Assembly (NCBI RefSeq): GCF_000176135.1
Contig: NZ_ACZN01000020.1
Span: 1 to 64,000 of the forward strand
Direction of reading: 5' to 3'
Source: Vibrio coralliilyticus ATCC BAA-450
Lineage (GTDB): Bacteria > Pseudomonadota > Gammaproteobacteria > Enterobacterales > Vibrionaceae
Length of the DNA stretch: 64,000 nucleotides
Shown here: positions 12,146 through 19,856 of the stretch, one piece after another
How positions within the stretch are numbered: position 1 is the first letter of the stretch
Layout: each line of letters begins with the position of its first letter
Translations under genes and position numbers: made by a program
Notes under the pieces: model-generated
Database searches by the model: none
Told to the model about the DNA's origin: nothing
What the model saw: the letters and a program-made list of their open reading frames with translations, nothing else

Positions 12146-12176
12146 AAAAAAGGCTTACTGCACGCACAGTAAGCCT
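12146..12176 (-). terminator. Terminator of the lectin-like orphan gene
   Basis: Minus-strand hairpin AGGCTTACTG / CAGTAAGCCT (perfect 10 bp, 6-base loop) followed by six T, about 30 bases past the stop of the 96-aa gene. Confidence 0.92.
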
Positions 12177-12207
12177 CATTGAACAGAAAGCAACTAAGAG
12201 TTGAAGA

Positions 12208-12498
12208 TTATTGAGTGATTGCAATAAAGTTGAATGTTGCGTCGTACGTATCAGCACTTAGATTTTCAATACTCAACGTAAAGCCACTTTCAGAAACATT
12301 CTTCAAAGAAGTTGCCACCGTATAGGTTTCACTTGACTCGCGAGACGTATCAGGTGTGACAACTACAACTGGTGTGGAGTCAAACAAATTACTATCGAAG
12401 TACACCTTAAATAAGCCTGCACTATGTCGTTCAGCTTGAAAGCCCTGACCAATTTCAACATCACCGTTGTAAGATACTTTTCCAATTACTTGTTTCAT
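12208..12498 (-). CDS. Small beta-rich orphan protein, lectin or tail-fibre-like
   Basis: A 96-aa protein without signal peptide or membrane segment. The pattern is a short Gly-rich start (GKVSYNGDVEIGQGF), then F..TPVVVVTPDTS, then LKNVSESGFTLSIENLS, ending FNFIAITQ. This resembles the small beta-sandwich modules found at the ends of phage tail fibres and in H-type lectins; that is my pattern reading, not a search. It starts with ATG after GAGG and has its own strong terminator, so it is a real single-gene unit. Neighbours give no clue to its role. Confidence 0.72.
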   Translation of the reverse strand: MKQVIGKVSYNGDVEIGQGFQAERHSAGLFKVYFDSNLFDSTPVVVVTPDTSRESSETYTVATSLKNVSESGFTLSIENLSADTYDATFNFIAITQ

Positions 12499-12643
12499 AA
12501 CCTAGCCTCGAGTTGAGAATAATTAAGTTTGTTTGTCATCCTGTGACCATCAAAACTTAGAACAATAAGGTGAATAAGCAACAATACACATATCCAGTAA
12601 AAATTAGAGACTGTAAAGCATTCTTTACTCAAATTATTCAAGA

Positions 12644-12682
12644 CAAAAAAAAGCTGGCCCAAAAGTGAGTTGGAGGCCAGCA
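12644..12682 (-). terminator. Orphan minus-strand terminator, copy 1
   Basis: Minus-strand hairpin GCTGGCC / GGCCAGC followed by eight T. No recognisable gene ends here. It shares 17 identical bases on the T-run side (CAAAAAAAAGCTGGCCC) and GAGTTGG..GCCAGC on the other side with a second copy about 247 bases away. Confidence 0.75.
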
Positions 12683-12743
12683 CCGTTCCATGAAGCAAAT
12701 GAAATGATTGACAAATTACCCATAGGGACTTTTATCGTAGATG

Positions 12744-12775
12744 AATAAAATATGAAATCAATTTCATATTTTATT
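12744..12775. repeat. 32-bp perfect AT-rich palindrome
   Basis: Arms AATAAAATATGAAAT and ATTTCATATTTTATT, 15 bp each, perfectly complementary around a 2-base centre. Possible operator, cruciform or RNA hairpin. It lies between the two orphan terminators. Confidence 0.8.
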
Positions 12776-12891
12776 TTTCCTGTACACATCGCAAGCTTTT
12801 GCGTGCCGCCCCTAGGTTTAGAGTAATTAGCCCACACTCACCACTTTCGATATGTGATCTGGTTCAATCCAAACTATGTTTAAAATTCACG

Positions 12892-12927
12892 CAAAAAAAA
12901 GCTGGCCCTTGGAGTTGGCAGCCAGCG
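12892..12927 (-). terminator. Orphan minus-strand terminator, copy 2
   Basis: Minus-strand hairpin GCTGGC / GCCAGC followed by eight T, clearly related to the copy at 12644-12682 (17 identical bases plus a near-identical second arm). No recognised gene precedes it on the minus strand. Confidence 0.72.
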
Positions 12928-13399
12928 TAAATGTTTGAATTGAAAATGAAAGATACATGAATGTTACAGTTTCATATCGTCCCGGTTAAGGACAGATGCA
13001 ACCATACGGTAAGGAAAATACTAACTCAAGTGCACATGAGAGGATATTTAGTTCAGAAACGATGTTTTTGCCGTTTTCACTACTCATCACACAAATCAGG
13101 TGGTATTTAACTGATTGAAAACATTAGATTAATATAAACAAACTTATCTATTAAGGCCTTGAGAAATAACCACTTTTGAGCTGTTCTCTACGCATTTCGT
13201 AAGCTCGAAAATGGAAAGTGTACTAATAAGGTAATCTTCCAAACTCTGAACAAGACTTTGATCAGCAAACTTGTACGTACATCACTGTTCAATGATTAGA
13301 CTCATCTGATTAGCAGATTAACGCTGCAACTATTTATAAATATTCACTATTCTATCTGTTGAAACATATTAAGAGCGCATAGTAGAAGGATTTACGCGT

Positions 13400-14437
13400 A
13401 TGGCCTCTGATCCATTAGACAAACCAACCATACTGGTGGTCGATGATATCCCAGACAATATCCATACTTTGTCTGGCATTCTTTCCGATGAATTTAAAAT
13501 CAAAGCAGCCACCAGCGGCGCGAAAGCTCTCAAGATTGCCAACAGCTCTCCTCGTCCTCATTTGATCTTGCTCGATATCATGATGCCGGAAATGGACGGC
13601 TACGAAGTGTGCTCGATTCTAAAGTCCAACCCTTTGACTTCCGATATCCCCGTGATCTTTGTAACAGCCAAGGCAGAAGTGGTCGATGAGCAAAAAGGCT
13701 TCGAGATGGGAGCAGTCGACTACATTACCAAACCTGTCAGCCCACCAATCGTTAAGGCTCGGGTGAAAACACACATCGCACTGTACGATCAAAATTTGGC
13801 GTTATCGGTTCAAGTAAAACAAAGAACCGAACAATTGGAGCGCAGCCGCCTCGAAATCATTCAACGCTTAGGCCGAGCTGCTGAATATAAAGACAATGAG
13901 ACAGGCATGCACGTTGTTCGCATGAGTCATTATTCACGTATTCTTGCTGAGCAGTTGGATGTCAGTAAACGCTGGGTCGAACTTGTCTTCCAAGCATCTC
14001 CCATGCATGACATCGGAAAAATCGGTATCCCCGATAACATTTTAGGCAAGCCCGGTAAGCTAGATGGTGATGAATGGACGGTGATGCAAAAACACGTCAA
14101 CTTCGGCGCAGACATTATCGGAGAAAGTGATTCACTCCTGTTGCAAATGGCGAAAGAGATTGCTCTTTATCACCATGAAAAGTGGGATGGCAGTGGCTAC
14201 CCTCATGGTACTCAAGGAGAAGCGATCCCTTTAAGTGCTCGCATTGTGGCCATTGCGGACGTGTTCGATGCCCTAACCAGTGAACGCCCATACAAAAAAG
14301 CGTGGCCAGTTGAAGATGCCGTGGCACTGCTTGAAGAAGGTGCAGGCGCGCATTTTGACCCCAACTTAGTGCCCATTTTCATCAGTCAGCTAGATGAAAT
14401 CCTCAAAATCAAAGAATCCTTTAAAGACGAATTTTAA
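13400..14437 (+). CDS. Response regulator with REC and HD-GYP domains
   Basis: A 345-aa two-component response regulator that probably hydrolyses cyclic di-GMP. The N-terminal receiver domain (about 8-125) has acidic residues at VVDDIPD and phosphoacceptor Asp59 in LILLDIMMPEMDG, with Lys in ITKP. A short coiled linker leads to the HD-GYP domain, with His203-Asp204 in HDIGKIGIPD and the second motif HHEKWDGSGYP, so all catalytic metal ligands expected for an active phosphodiesterase appear present. Ribosome site AGAAGG. It is followed 21 bases later by a hybrid kinase, its likely partner. Confidence 0.92.
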   Translation: MASDPLDKPTILVVDDIPDNIHTLSGILSDEFKIKAATSGAKALKIANSSPRPHLILLDIMMPEMDGYEVCSILKSNPLTSDIPVIFVTAKAEVVDEQKGFEMGAVDYITKPVSPPIVKARVKTHIALYDQNLALSVQVKQRTEQLERSRLEIIQRLGRAAEYKDNETGMHVVRMSHYSRILAEQLDVSKRWVELVFQASPMHDIGKIGIPDNILGKPGKLDGDEWTVMQKHVNFGADIIGESDSLLLQMAKEIALYHHEKWDGSGYPHGTQGEAIPLSARIVAIADVFDALTSERPYKKAWPVEDAVALLEEGAGAHFDPNLVPIFISQLDEILKIKESFKDEF

Positions 14438-14458
14438 GTGCTTCGGCTAAGGTAGAGA

Positions 14459-17400
14459 ATGAATCAAGTACAGAACTATGCGCTCGACTCTAAGCGCATT
14501 CTTACCGGCTTTGTTATTGCTTCCGTGATGTTACTGATTGCCGGTAGCATTGGCTGGATGAGCCTTAACCAGCGCTTTAATACAGTCGATCAGTACGCGA
14601 GTAATGCCCAGCTATTATCGACCTTAGACAGCGTTAAGATGCTCGAGCAAAGTTATATTCGTCTGCCTCAGGATGAGGTCTCTGATGACATTTATCGCCA
14701 GATAGATAAAGCTCAGACGTTATCAGACGTTGTCATCGCCAATGGTATTGATGCACAGATTACCGACTTGCTTGCGGATTATCGTCAGGACTTTACCCAG
14801 TACATAGCGCTCAGTCAGAGTGAAACCACGACTCGTGAAGAAATGACCATCATTGCCGAGGAGGCTTCCGATACCATTGATGTCATTCAGCAGTTGCATG
14901 AAGACTTCGTTGAAAACGGTATCATGAGTATTGAGGAGCTTAGAGAGCAAGTAGATGAAGATTCTGATAACGCGATTCGTGCCCACTGGCTTGTTGGACT
15001 AATAGCAAACTCACAAAACCACCAGAAATCATACGTGCTTAGTAAAGACCAACAGGAGCTTAACCAAGCACAGTTTGAACTGAAGAAAATCGACCAACTC
15101 ATCACCTTACTCGATGGCAAGCTGACCGAACAAACCAGTGTGAATAAACTGATTCTGGTCAACAATGCTAAAAATCGTTATCTCACCTCACTCGTCCAGC
15201 TAAGAAGCTGGTCTAATATTGGTGAAAAGCTCCAGCAAAGCATTCTCAATCAAGTAAATCGTTCTGGGGACGAGTTGGCACGCTCAGCCACCGACTTACG
15301 TAATCATCTTCAGGATATTCTCCGAGCATCGCAGCAAGCCGTTTCCAGTACTCAAATCGCTATTAGTGAGCGTCTGGCTGTCAGCTCTAATCTACTTGTT
15401 CTTCAATCTTCAATCAGTGAAGCACAACAACTCGATCGCGACTATTCACTGTCACTTTCACCAACGCGCCAGCAGGCGATTGCTGACCAAGTAAATGATT
15501 ATCTGGAATACTCATTGCGCCTTCTCGATAGCCTGTCAGCTCAAGTACCGACCGATGAAGAAAAGATCAATGTCGACAAAATACAAACACTGACTAACAG
15601 CTACTACACGCTGTTCAATCAATTAACTTCAGCACGCAGTATTACCTCACAGCAGATCGCCCAGTTGGAAACAACATACGAGCAGCTACAGTCGTTCATT
15701 CAGCCCGTTTACCAAGAACAGCTCAATACGGTAGAAAATTCCGGTGCGATTGCCAGCTATCTGGCGATTGGTGGCGGTATCTTTGTGGTGACTTTACTGC
15801 TGCTGGGTTTACTCGCAAATAAATCTCACGCAGCACTAGAGCGTTTTGCAGATAAGCTGGCATTAGCAAGAGATGACGCCGATGCAGCAAACAAAGCAAA
15901 GTCAGACTTCTTGGCTAACATGAGCCACGAGATCCGCACACCAATGAATGCCATTATCGGCATGAGCTATCTTGCACTCAAAACGGACCTTTCCAAGGCT
16001 CAACGTAATTACATTCAGAAAGTGAAGCTTTCCGCCGATTCCCTGCTCGGTTTGATCAACGATATCTTAGACTTCTCAAAGATCGAAGCGGGCAAACTGG
16101 ATATCGAAAACGTCGACTTCCACCTAGAGAATGTTCTCGACAATATTTCCAATCTCGTTGGTTTACGCGCATCTGAACGCGGGCTGGAATTATTGATCCA
16201 TATTGATCGCGACGTACCAACTGCGCTAGTTGGCGATCCTCTGCGTCTGGGGCAGATCCTAATTAACCTAGCCAACAACGCGGTGAAATTTACTGAACAA
16301 GGTGAGATCAAAGTTAGCATTGCTCTGGAAAAGAAAGACGGTAACGATATCACCCTCAAATTCTCGGTGACTGATAGCGGTATTGGCATGACACCAGAGC
16401 AGTGCAATAAGCTATTCAACAAGTTTACTCAGGCCGATAGTTCAACCACACGCAAATATGGCGGTACCGGACTTGGGTTGGCGATCAGCAAAGAGCTTTG
16501 TCAGTTGATGGGCGGTGACATTGGTGTCACAAGCGAACAAGGTAAAGGATCAACGTTCAGCTTCACCGTTCAATTAGGCGTAAGCCACGCGTTAAAGCAA
16601 GAGCAATTGTTGGTCCCGAAAGAACTCGGTCAGCTGAAAATTCTGGTGGTCGATGATAATGCCAGCGCAAGGCTTATTGTGGAAGATATTCTCGAATCCC
16701 TACAGTTTGAAACCACCAGCGTTACCAATGTTGATAGTGCGCTTGATGAGTTAGAAGAAGCCATCACCAACAAACAACCTTATGATTTGGTGATTTCTGA
16801 CTGGCAGATGCCGGTCAAAGACGGCATCGATTTAGCTGAAATCATGTGGGACAGACTGGCAGAGCGTGAGCAACCAAAACTCTTAATGCTGACGGCTTAT
16901 GGCCGTGAAGAGCTGACCGATGCCTTTATCAATCGCCAGTTAACGCCACCATCAATCCTCGATAAGCCAGTCACCTCTTCACATCTGTTCGATGCCATAG
17001 TGACACTTTATGGCGTTGAAGGCAGTCGTGTAAGCCGGAGCGATGTCGAAGAGCAGACACAACTTGCCAATGCCCAACAACTGGCTGGTGCTCAGTTATT
17101 GCTGGTCGAAGACAATGAGATTAACCAAGAGCTGGCCACTGAGCTACTTGAAGGCCAACAAGTACACGTCACAATCGCTGAAAATGGTCAGGTAGCGATT
17201 GATCTTTATAAGAGCCATGACTTCGATGGCATTTTAATGGACTGTCAGATGCCAGTCATGGATGGCTATGAAGCCACGGAATTTATACGTCAAAAACTGG
17301 ATGATAAACAAATTCCAATCATCGCTATGACGGCTAACGTCATGGAGCGCGATAAAGAAAAAGCAAAGAATGCGGGTATGAATGACATCATCGCTAAACC

Positions 17401-18076
17401 GATTGATGTCGGTGCGATGTTCAGTACTTTGGCGAAATGGATTACACCTAAACATCCACAACAACTGGTGGCAGGAGCGGAACACTCTACTGGGCAAGTC
17501 CCCAATATTACCGGTCTTGATATTACTTCAGGCCTAACCCGTGCGAGTGGTAATGCCGATTTGTACACCAAACTCATTCTGCGCTTTGCCAGCACTTATG
17601 CCGATACCAACGCTGTAGAAGCCGCTGTCACCGACGAAGACAGTGCAACACGCAAACGCAATATTCACTCTCTCAAAGGGGTCGCAGGCAATATAGGAGC
17701 GACTTCGCTGCACGAGCTTTGCCAAGAGCTGGAGCACGACAGCACAAATCAAGACTTACGCCAAAGAATGCTTAAATCACTCACCGCACTGGTCGAGAAT
17801 ATCCACGCCAGCGAACTCCACAGTGAAAAGCCTGCAGTATCTTCTGCAAATGGTATTTTCAATCAGGATTTGTTTGATCAGCTCAAACAAGCCGTAGATG
17901 AAAACGACACTCAGGCACTGTCTATTATGGAAGATATTACATCAAGCTCTTCGGTTGGGTTGTCTGAATCTGACTTCGCCCAGCTAAATAATGCGTTGGA
18001 AGAGTTTGATTTTGACTTAGGGCAGGAGATTTTATCCAACAGAGCGCACAAAGTGAGTAATACCAATGCGCCGTAG
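14459..18076 (+). CDS. Hybrid sensor histidine kinase with two receivers and Hpt
   Basis: A 1205-aa inner-membrane sensor kinase. A first membrane helix (about 16-34) and a second (about 431-453) bracket a roughly 400-residue, helix-rich periplasmic sensor without Cys. After a linker come HisKA (His490 in SHEIRTPMNAIIGM), the HATPase domain (NLANNAVKFT, GGTGLGLAIS), receiver 1 (Asp781, VISDWQMP), receiver 2 (Asp928, ILMDCQMPVMDG) and a C-terminal Hpt domain (His1070, NIHSLKGVAGNIGA). This is a complete phosphorelay in one chain. The long helical sensor resembles TorS-type bimodular sensors; the ligand is unknown. Same operon as the REC-HD-GYP gene, so the output is probably cyclic di-GMP turnover. 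Confidence 0.92.
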   Translation: MNQVQNYALDSKRILTGFVIASVMLLIAGSIGWMSLNQRFNTVDQYASNAQLLSTLDSVKMLEQSYIRLPQDEVSDDIYRQIDKAQTLSDVVIANGIDAQITDLLADYRQDFTQYIALSQSETTTREEMTIIAEEASDTIDVIQQLHEDFVENGIMSIEELREQVDEDSDNAIRAHWLVGLIANSQNHQKSYVLSKDQQELNQAQFELKKIDQLITLLDGKLTEQTSVNKLILVNNAKNRYLTSLVQLRSWSNIGEKLQQSILNQVNRSGDELARSATDLRNHLQDILRASQQAVSSTQIAISERLAVSSNLLVLQSSISEAQQLDRDYSLSLSPTRQQAIADQVNDYLEYSLRLLDSLSAQVPTDEEKINVDKIQTLTNSYYTLFNQLTSARSITSQQIAQLETTYEQLQSFIQPVYQEQLNTVENSGAIASYLAIGGGIFVVTLLLLGLLANKSHAALERFADKLALARDDADAANKAKSDFLANMSHEIRTPMNAIIGMSYLALKTDLSKAQRNYIQKVKLSADSLLGLINDILDFSKIEAGKLDIENVDFHLENVLDNISNLVGLRASERGLELLIHIDRDVPTALVGDPLRLGQILINLANNAVKFTEQGEIKVSIALEKKDGNDITLKFSVTDSGIGMTPEQCNKLFNKFTQADSSTTRKYGGTGLGLAISKELCQLMGGDIGVTSEQGKGSTFSFTVQLGVSHALKQEQLLVPKELGQLKILVVDDNASARLIVEDILESLQFETTSVTNVDSALDELEEAITNKQPYDLVISDWQMPVKDGIDLAEIMWDRLAEREQPKLLMLTAYGREELTDAFINRQLTPPSILDKPVTSSHLFDAIVTLYGVEGSRVSRSDVEEQTQLANAQQLAGAQLLLVEDNEINQELATELLEGQQVHVTIAENGQVAIDLYKSHDFDGILMDCQMPVMDGYEATEFIRQKLDDKQIPIIAMTANVMERDKEKAKNAGMNDIIAKPIDVGAMFSTLAKWITPKHPQQLVAGAEHSTGQVPNITGLDITSGLTRASGNADLYTKLILRFASTYADTNAVEAAVTDEDSATRKRNIHSLKGVAGNIGATSLHELCQELEHDSTNQDLRQRMLKSLTALVENIHASELHSEKPAVSSANGIFNQDLFDQLKQAVDENDTQALSIMEDITSSSSVGLSESDFAQLNNALEEFDFDLGQEILSNRAHKVSNTNAP

Positions 18077-18209
18077 CAGTATCGTTTTATTAACAGATAA
18101 GGTAACTTATAACACTCAAGGCAGATCCAGTTACCGTAACCACGATTCGATAGGTTAACTCACTGACTGTATTATCAGAAAATGCCTCTTGATAAACGAA
18201 ATCCATCAA

Positions 18210-18227
18210 GAAATGGTATATTATTAC
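18210..18227 (+). promoter_or_regulatory. Zur-box-like sequence before zur
   Basis: GAAATGGTATATTATTAC agrees in 15 of 18 positions with the E. coli znu Zur site as I recall it (GAAATGTTATAATATCAC). It ends 9 bases before the zur ATG, where binding would block transcription or initiation. Autoregulation by zinc is inferred. Confidence 0.5.
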
Positions 18228-18236
18228 TAAAGTCCA

Positions 18237-18701
18237 ATGGTTATGGTGAAAAATTTGGACCACAAGCTAATAAAGCAGATTGAAGAAATGTGTGCAGCGC
18301 GGGGAGTAAGACTAACTCCTCAAAGAAAGAGGGTTTTTGAGCTAATTTGTTCCAGCCCTAAAGCATCAAGTGCATACGAATTACTGGAAGAGCTAAAGAA
18401 AAGTGAACCGCAAGCGAAGCCACCAACAGTGTATCGCGCACTCGACTTTCTCTTAGAGCAAGGGTTTATCCATCGTGTTGAATCCACCAACAGTTTTATT
18501 CAATGCAGCTCTTGCAATGCTCATAAGCACTACTCACATTTACTGATTTGCGACAAGTGCAGCAATGTTATTGAACTTCAAGATGATAGTTTGGTAGCCT
18601 TACTGAAGAATAACGCTGAAAAACATGGCTTTACGATCACAAACCACGTGATTGAATCTCATGGAGTTTGTCAGTCATGTTCAAATGAACAGACGGAATA
18701 A
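18237..18701 (+). CDS. zur: Zinc uptake regulator Zur
   Basis: Fur-family repressor (154 aa) that senses zinc and represses zinc importers. The winged-helix part contains GVRLTPQRKRVFELI and the Zur-typical PPTVYRALDFLLEQGFIHRV. Metal sites: CSSC, CDKC and CQSC pairs plus His-rich HKHYSH. The Zur rather than Fur assignment rests on EPQAKPPTVYRALDFLLEQG, nearly identical to E. coli Zur. The start could be the ATG at 18237 or 18243 (MVMVK); neither has a strong ribosome site. cheX follows after 15 bases on the same strand. Confidence 0.93.
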   Translation: MVMVKNLDHKLIKQIEEMCAARGVRLTPQRKRVFELICSSPKASSAYELLEELKKSEPQAKPPTVYRALDFLLEQGFIHRVESTNSFIQCSSCNAHKHYSHLLICDKCSNVIELQDDSLVALLKNNAEKHGFTITNHVIESHGVCQSCSNEQTE

Positions 18702-18716
18702 GAATAGAAGAAGATT

Positions 18717-19178
18717 ATGCGCGCTGAATTTGTAAACCCGTTTTTAGCTTCTCTGATGAACGTTCTAAAAACGATGGCTTCTCTGGAATTGAAGCCACAG
18801 AAACCTCGAGTGAAAAAAGATGAGATTGCTCGCGGTGATGTTTCAGGTTTAATTGGGATGGTAGGTCAGCAGACACGCGGTTCTATGTCTATCACATTTG
18901 ATGAAAATCTGGCTCTGGAAATCATGCAGAACATGTTAGGTGAACGCCCTAACGGTCTAAATGACGAAATTACCGACATGGTGGGTGAAATCACTAACAT
19001 GGTCGCTGGTGGCGCAAAACGTATCCTTTCTGAAAGCGGCTTCGATTTCGATATGGCAACGCCAATCGTAGTATCAGGTAAGGGCCACACTATCCGCCAC
19101 AAATGTGAAGGCGCGATCATCATCATGCCATTCACATCTCAGTGGGGTAACGCGTTTATCGAAATTTGTTTCGAATAA
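18717..19178 (+). CDS. cheX: CheX-like chemotaxis phosphatase
   Basis: A 153-aa soluble protein of the CheX/CheC class, which dephosphorylates CheY or related receivers. The catalytic E..N motif is seen in DMVGEITNMVAGGAKRIL (about residues 85-102), and the central GSMSITFDENLALEIMQ matches the family fold. It lies 15 bases after zur, so co-transcription is likely although the functions look unrelated. The target receiver is unknown. A bidirectional terminator follows. Confidence 0.88.
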   Translation: MRAEFVNPFLASLMNVLKTMASLELKPQKPRVKKDEIARGDVSGLIGMVGQQTRGSMSITFDENLALEIMQNMLGERPNGLNDEITDMVGEITNMVAGGAKRILSESGFDFDMATPIVVSGKGHTIRHKCEGAIIIMPFTSQWGNAFIEICFE

Positions 19179-19198
19179 CTCGCTCCTTACAGACAAAG

Positions 19199-19226
19199 AA
19201 AAAGCTTCCCTTGGGAAGCTTTTTTG
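19199..19226. terminator. Bidirectional terminator between cheX and cysC
   Basis: Hairpin AAGCTTCCC / GGGAAGCTT with a T run on the plus side and an A run giving T on the minus side. It serves the convergent cheX and cysC transcripts. Confidence 0.88.
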
Positions 19227-19228
19227 CT

Positions 19229-19846
19229 TTATGCGATGATGTTTCTTTGCTTGAGCGCGGTTAAGCAATCTTCCACCAGCGCATCAATGGATTTCTCACC
19301 CGCAAGTAAGTCAATCTCAGGGGCTAGTGGCGCTTCGTACTCAGAATCAATCCCAGTGAAATTAGCGATCTCTCCCGCTCGAGCTTTTTTGTATAGCCCT
19401 TTAGGATCACGCTGTTCACACACTTCCAATGATGTATTGACGAAGACTTCGAGGAACTCTCCGTCTGGCAGTAAATCTCTTACCAGTTGACGCTCTGCAC
19501 GATGCGGTGAAATAAAAGCCGACAAAACAATTAAGCCCGCATCAGCCATCAGTTTGGCTAGCTCACCAATACGTCGGATGTTCTCACGGCGATCTTGCTC
19601 GGAGAAGCCTAGATCGCTACACAAACCATGACGCACATTGTCACCATCGAGTAGATAAGTGTGATAACCCTGCTCTGCCAGTTTGTTTTCCAAAGCTCCT
19701 GCAACCGTTGATTTCCCTGCGCCAGATAAACCTGTAAACCAAAGCACAACCGGTTTTTGTTGCTTTAGTTCGGCTCTGAAAGCCTTATCAATATTATGCT
19801 GATGCCAAACAATGTTTTCATCTTTGGCCGGCGTTTCCGTGGTCAT
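19229..19846 (-). CDS. cysC: Adenylylsulfate kinase CysC
   Basis: APS kinase (205 aa), which phosphorylates APS with ATP to give PAPS, the substrate of CysH. The P-loop GLSGAGKST lies at residues 39-47, followed by YLLDGDNVRHGLCSDLGFS, the APS-binding region, and the lid segment FVNTSLEVCEQRDPKGLYKKAR. Start ATG follows AAGGA. It lies 10 bases after the SLC13 permease gene and is the last gene of the cobA-cysDN operon. Confidence 0.97.
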   Translation of the reverse strand: MTTETPAKDENIVWHQHNIDKAFRAELKQQKPVVLWFTGLSGAGKSTVAGALENKLAEQGYHTYLLDGDNVRHGLCSDLGFSEQDRRENIRRIGELAKLMADAGLIVLSAFISPHRAERQLVRDLLPDGEFLEVFVNTSLEVCEQRDPKGLYKKARAGEIANFTGIDSEYEAPLAPEIDLLAGEKSIDALVEDCLTALKQRNIIA

Positions 19847-19856
19847 AATTCTGTCC

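Larger units (their letters stand above)
12499..13399. other. 900-bp intergenic interval with no recognised gene
   Basis: Holds the duplicated minus-strand terminator, the 32-bp palindrome and a small inverted repeat CGCAA/TTGCG near 12790-12803. A 67-codon minus-strand frame (12634-12837) starts with GTG, has no ribosome site and reads through a terminator, so I do not call it. The 12.93-13.38 kb part is AT-rich, and on the plus strand should contain the promoter of the HD-GYP gene. The two terminators suggest one or two short minus-strand RNAs. Confidence 0.5.

Noticed and set aside
12780..12815. Possible cyclic di-GMP riboswitch (GCACGCAAAAGC resembles the conserved GACGCAAAGC)
   Set aside because: The rest of the conserved core and the receptor helix are absent. 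It is only a small hairpin.
12634..12837. Possible 67-aa minus-strand gene
   Set aside because: GTG start without a ribosome site, and the frame reads through the orphan terminator. I recognise no family in it.
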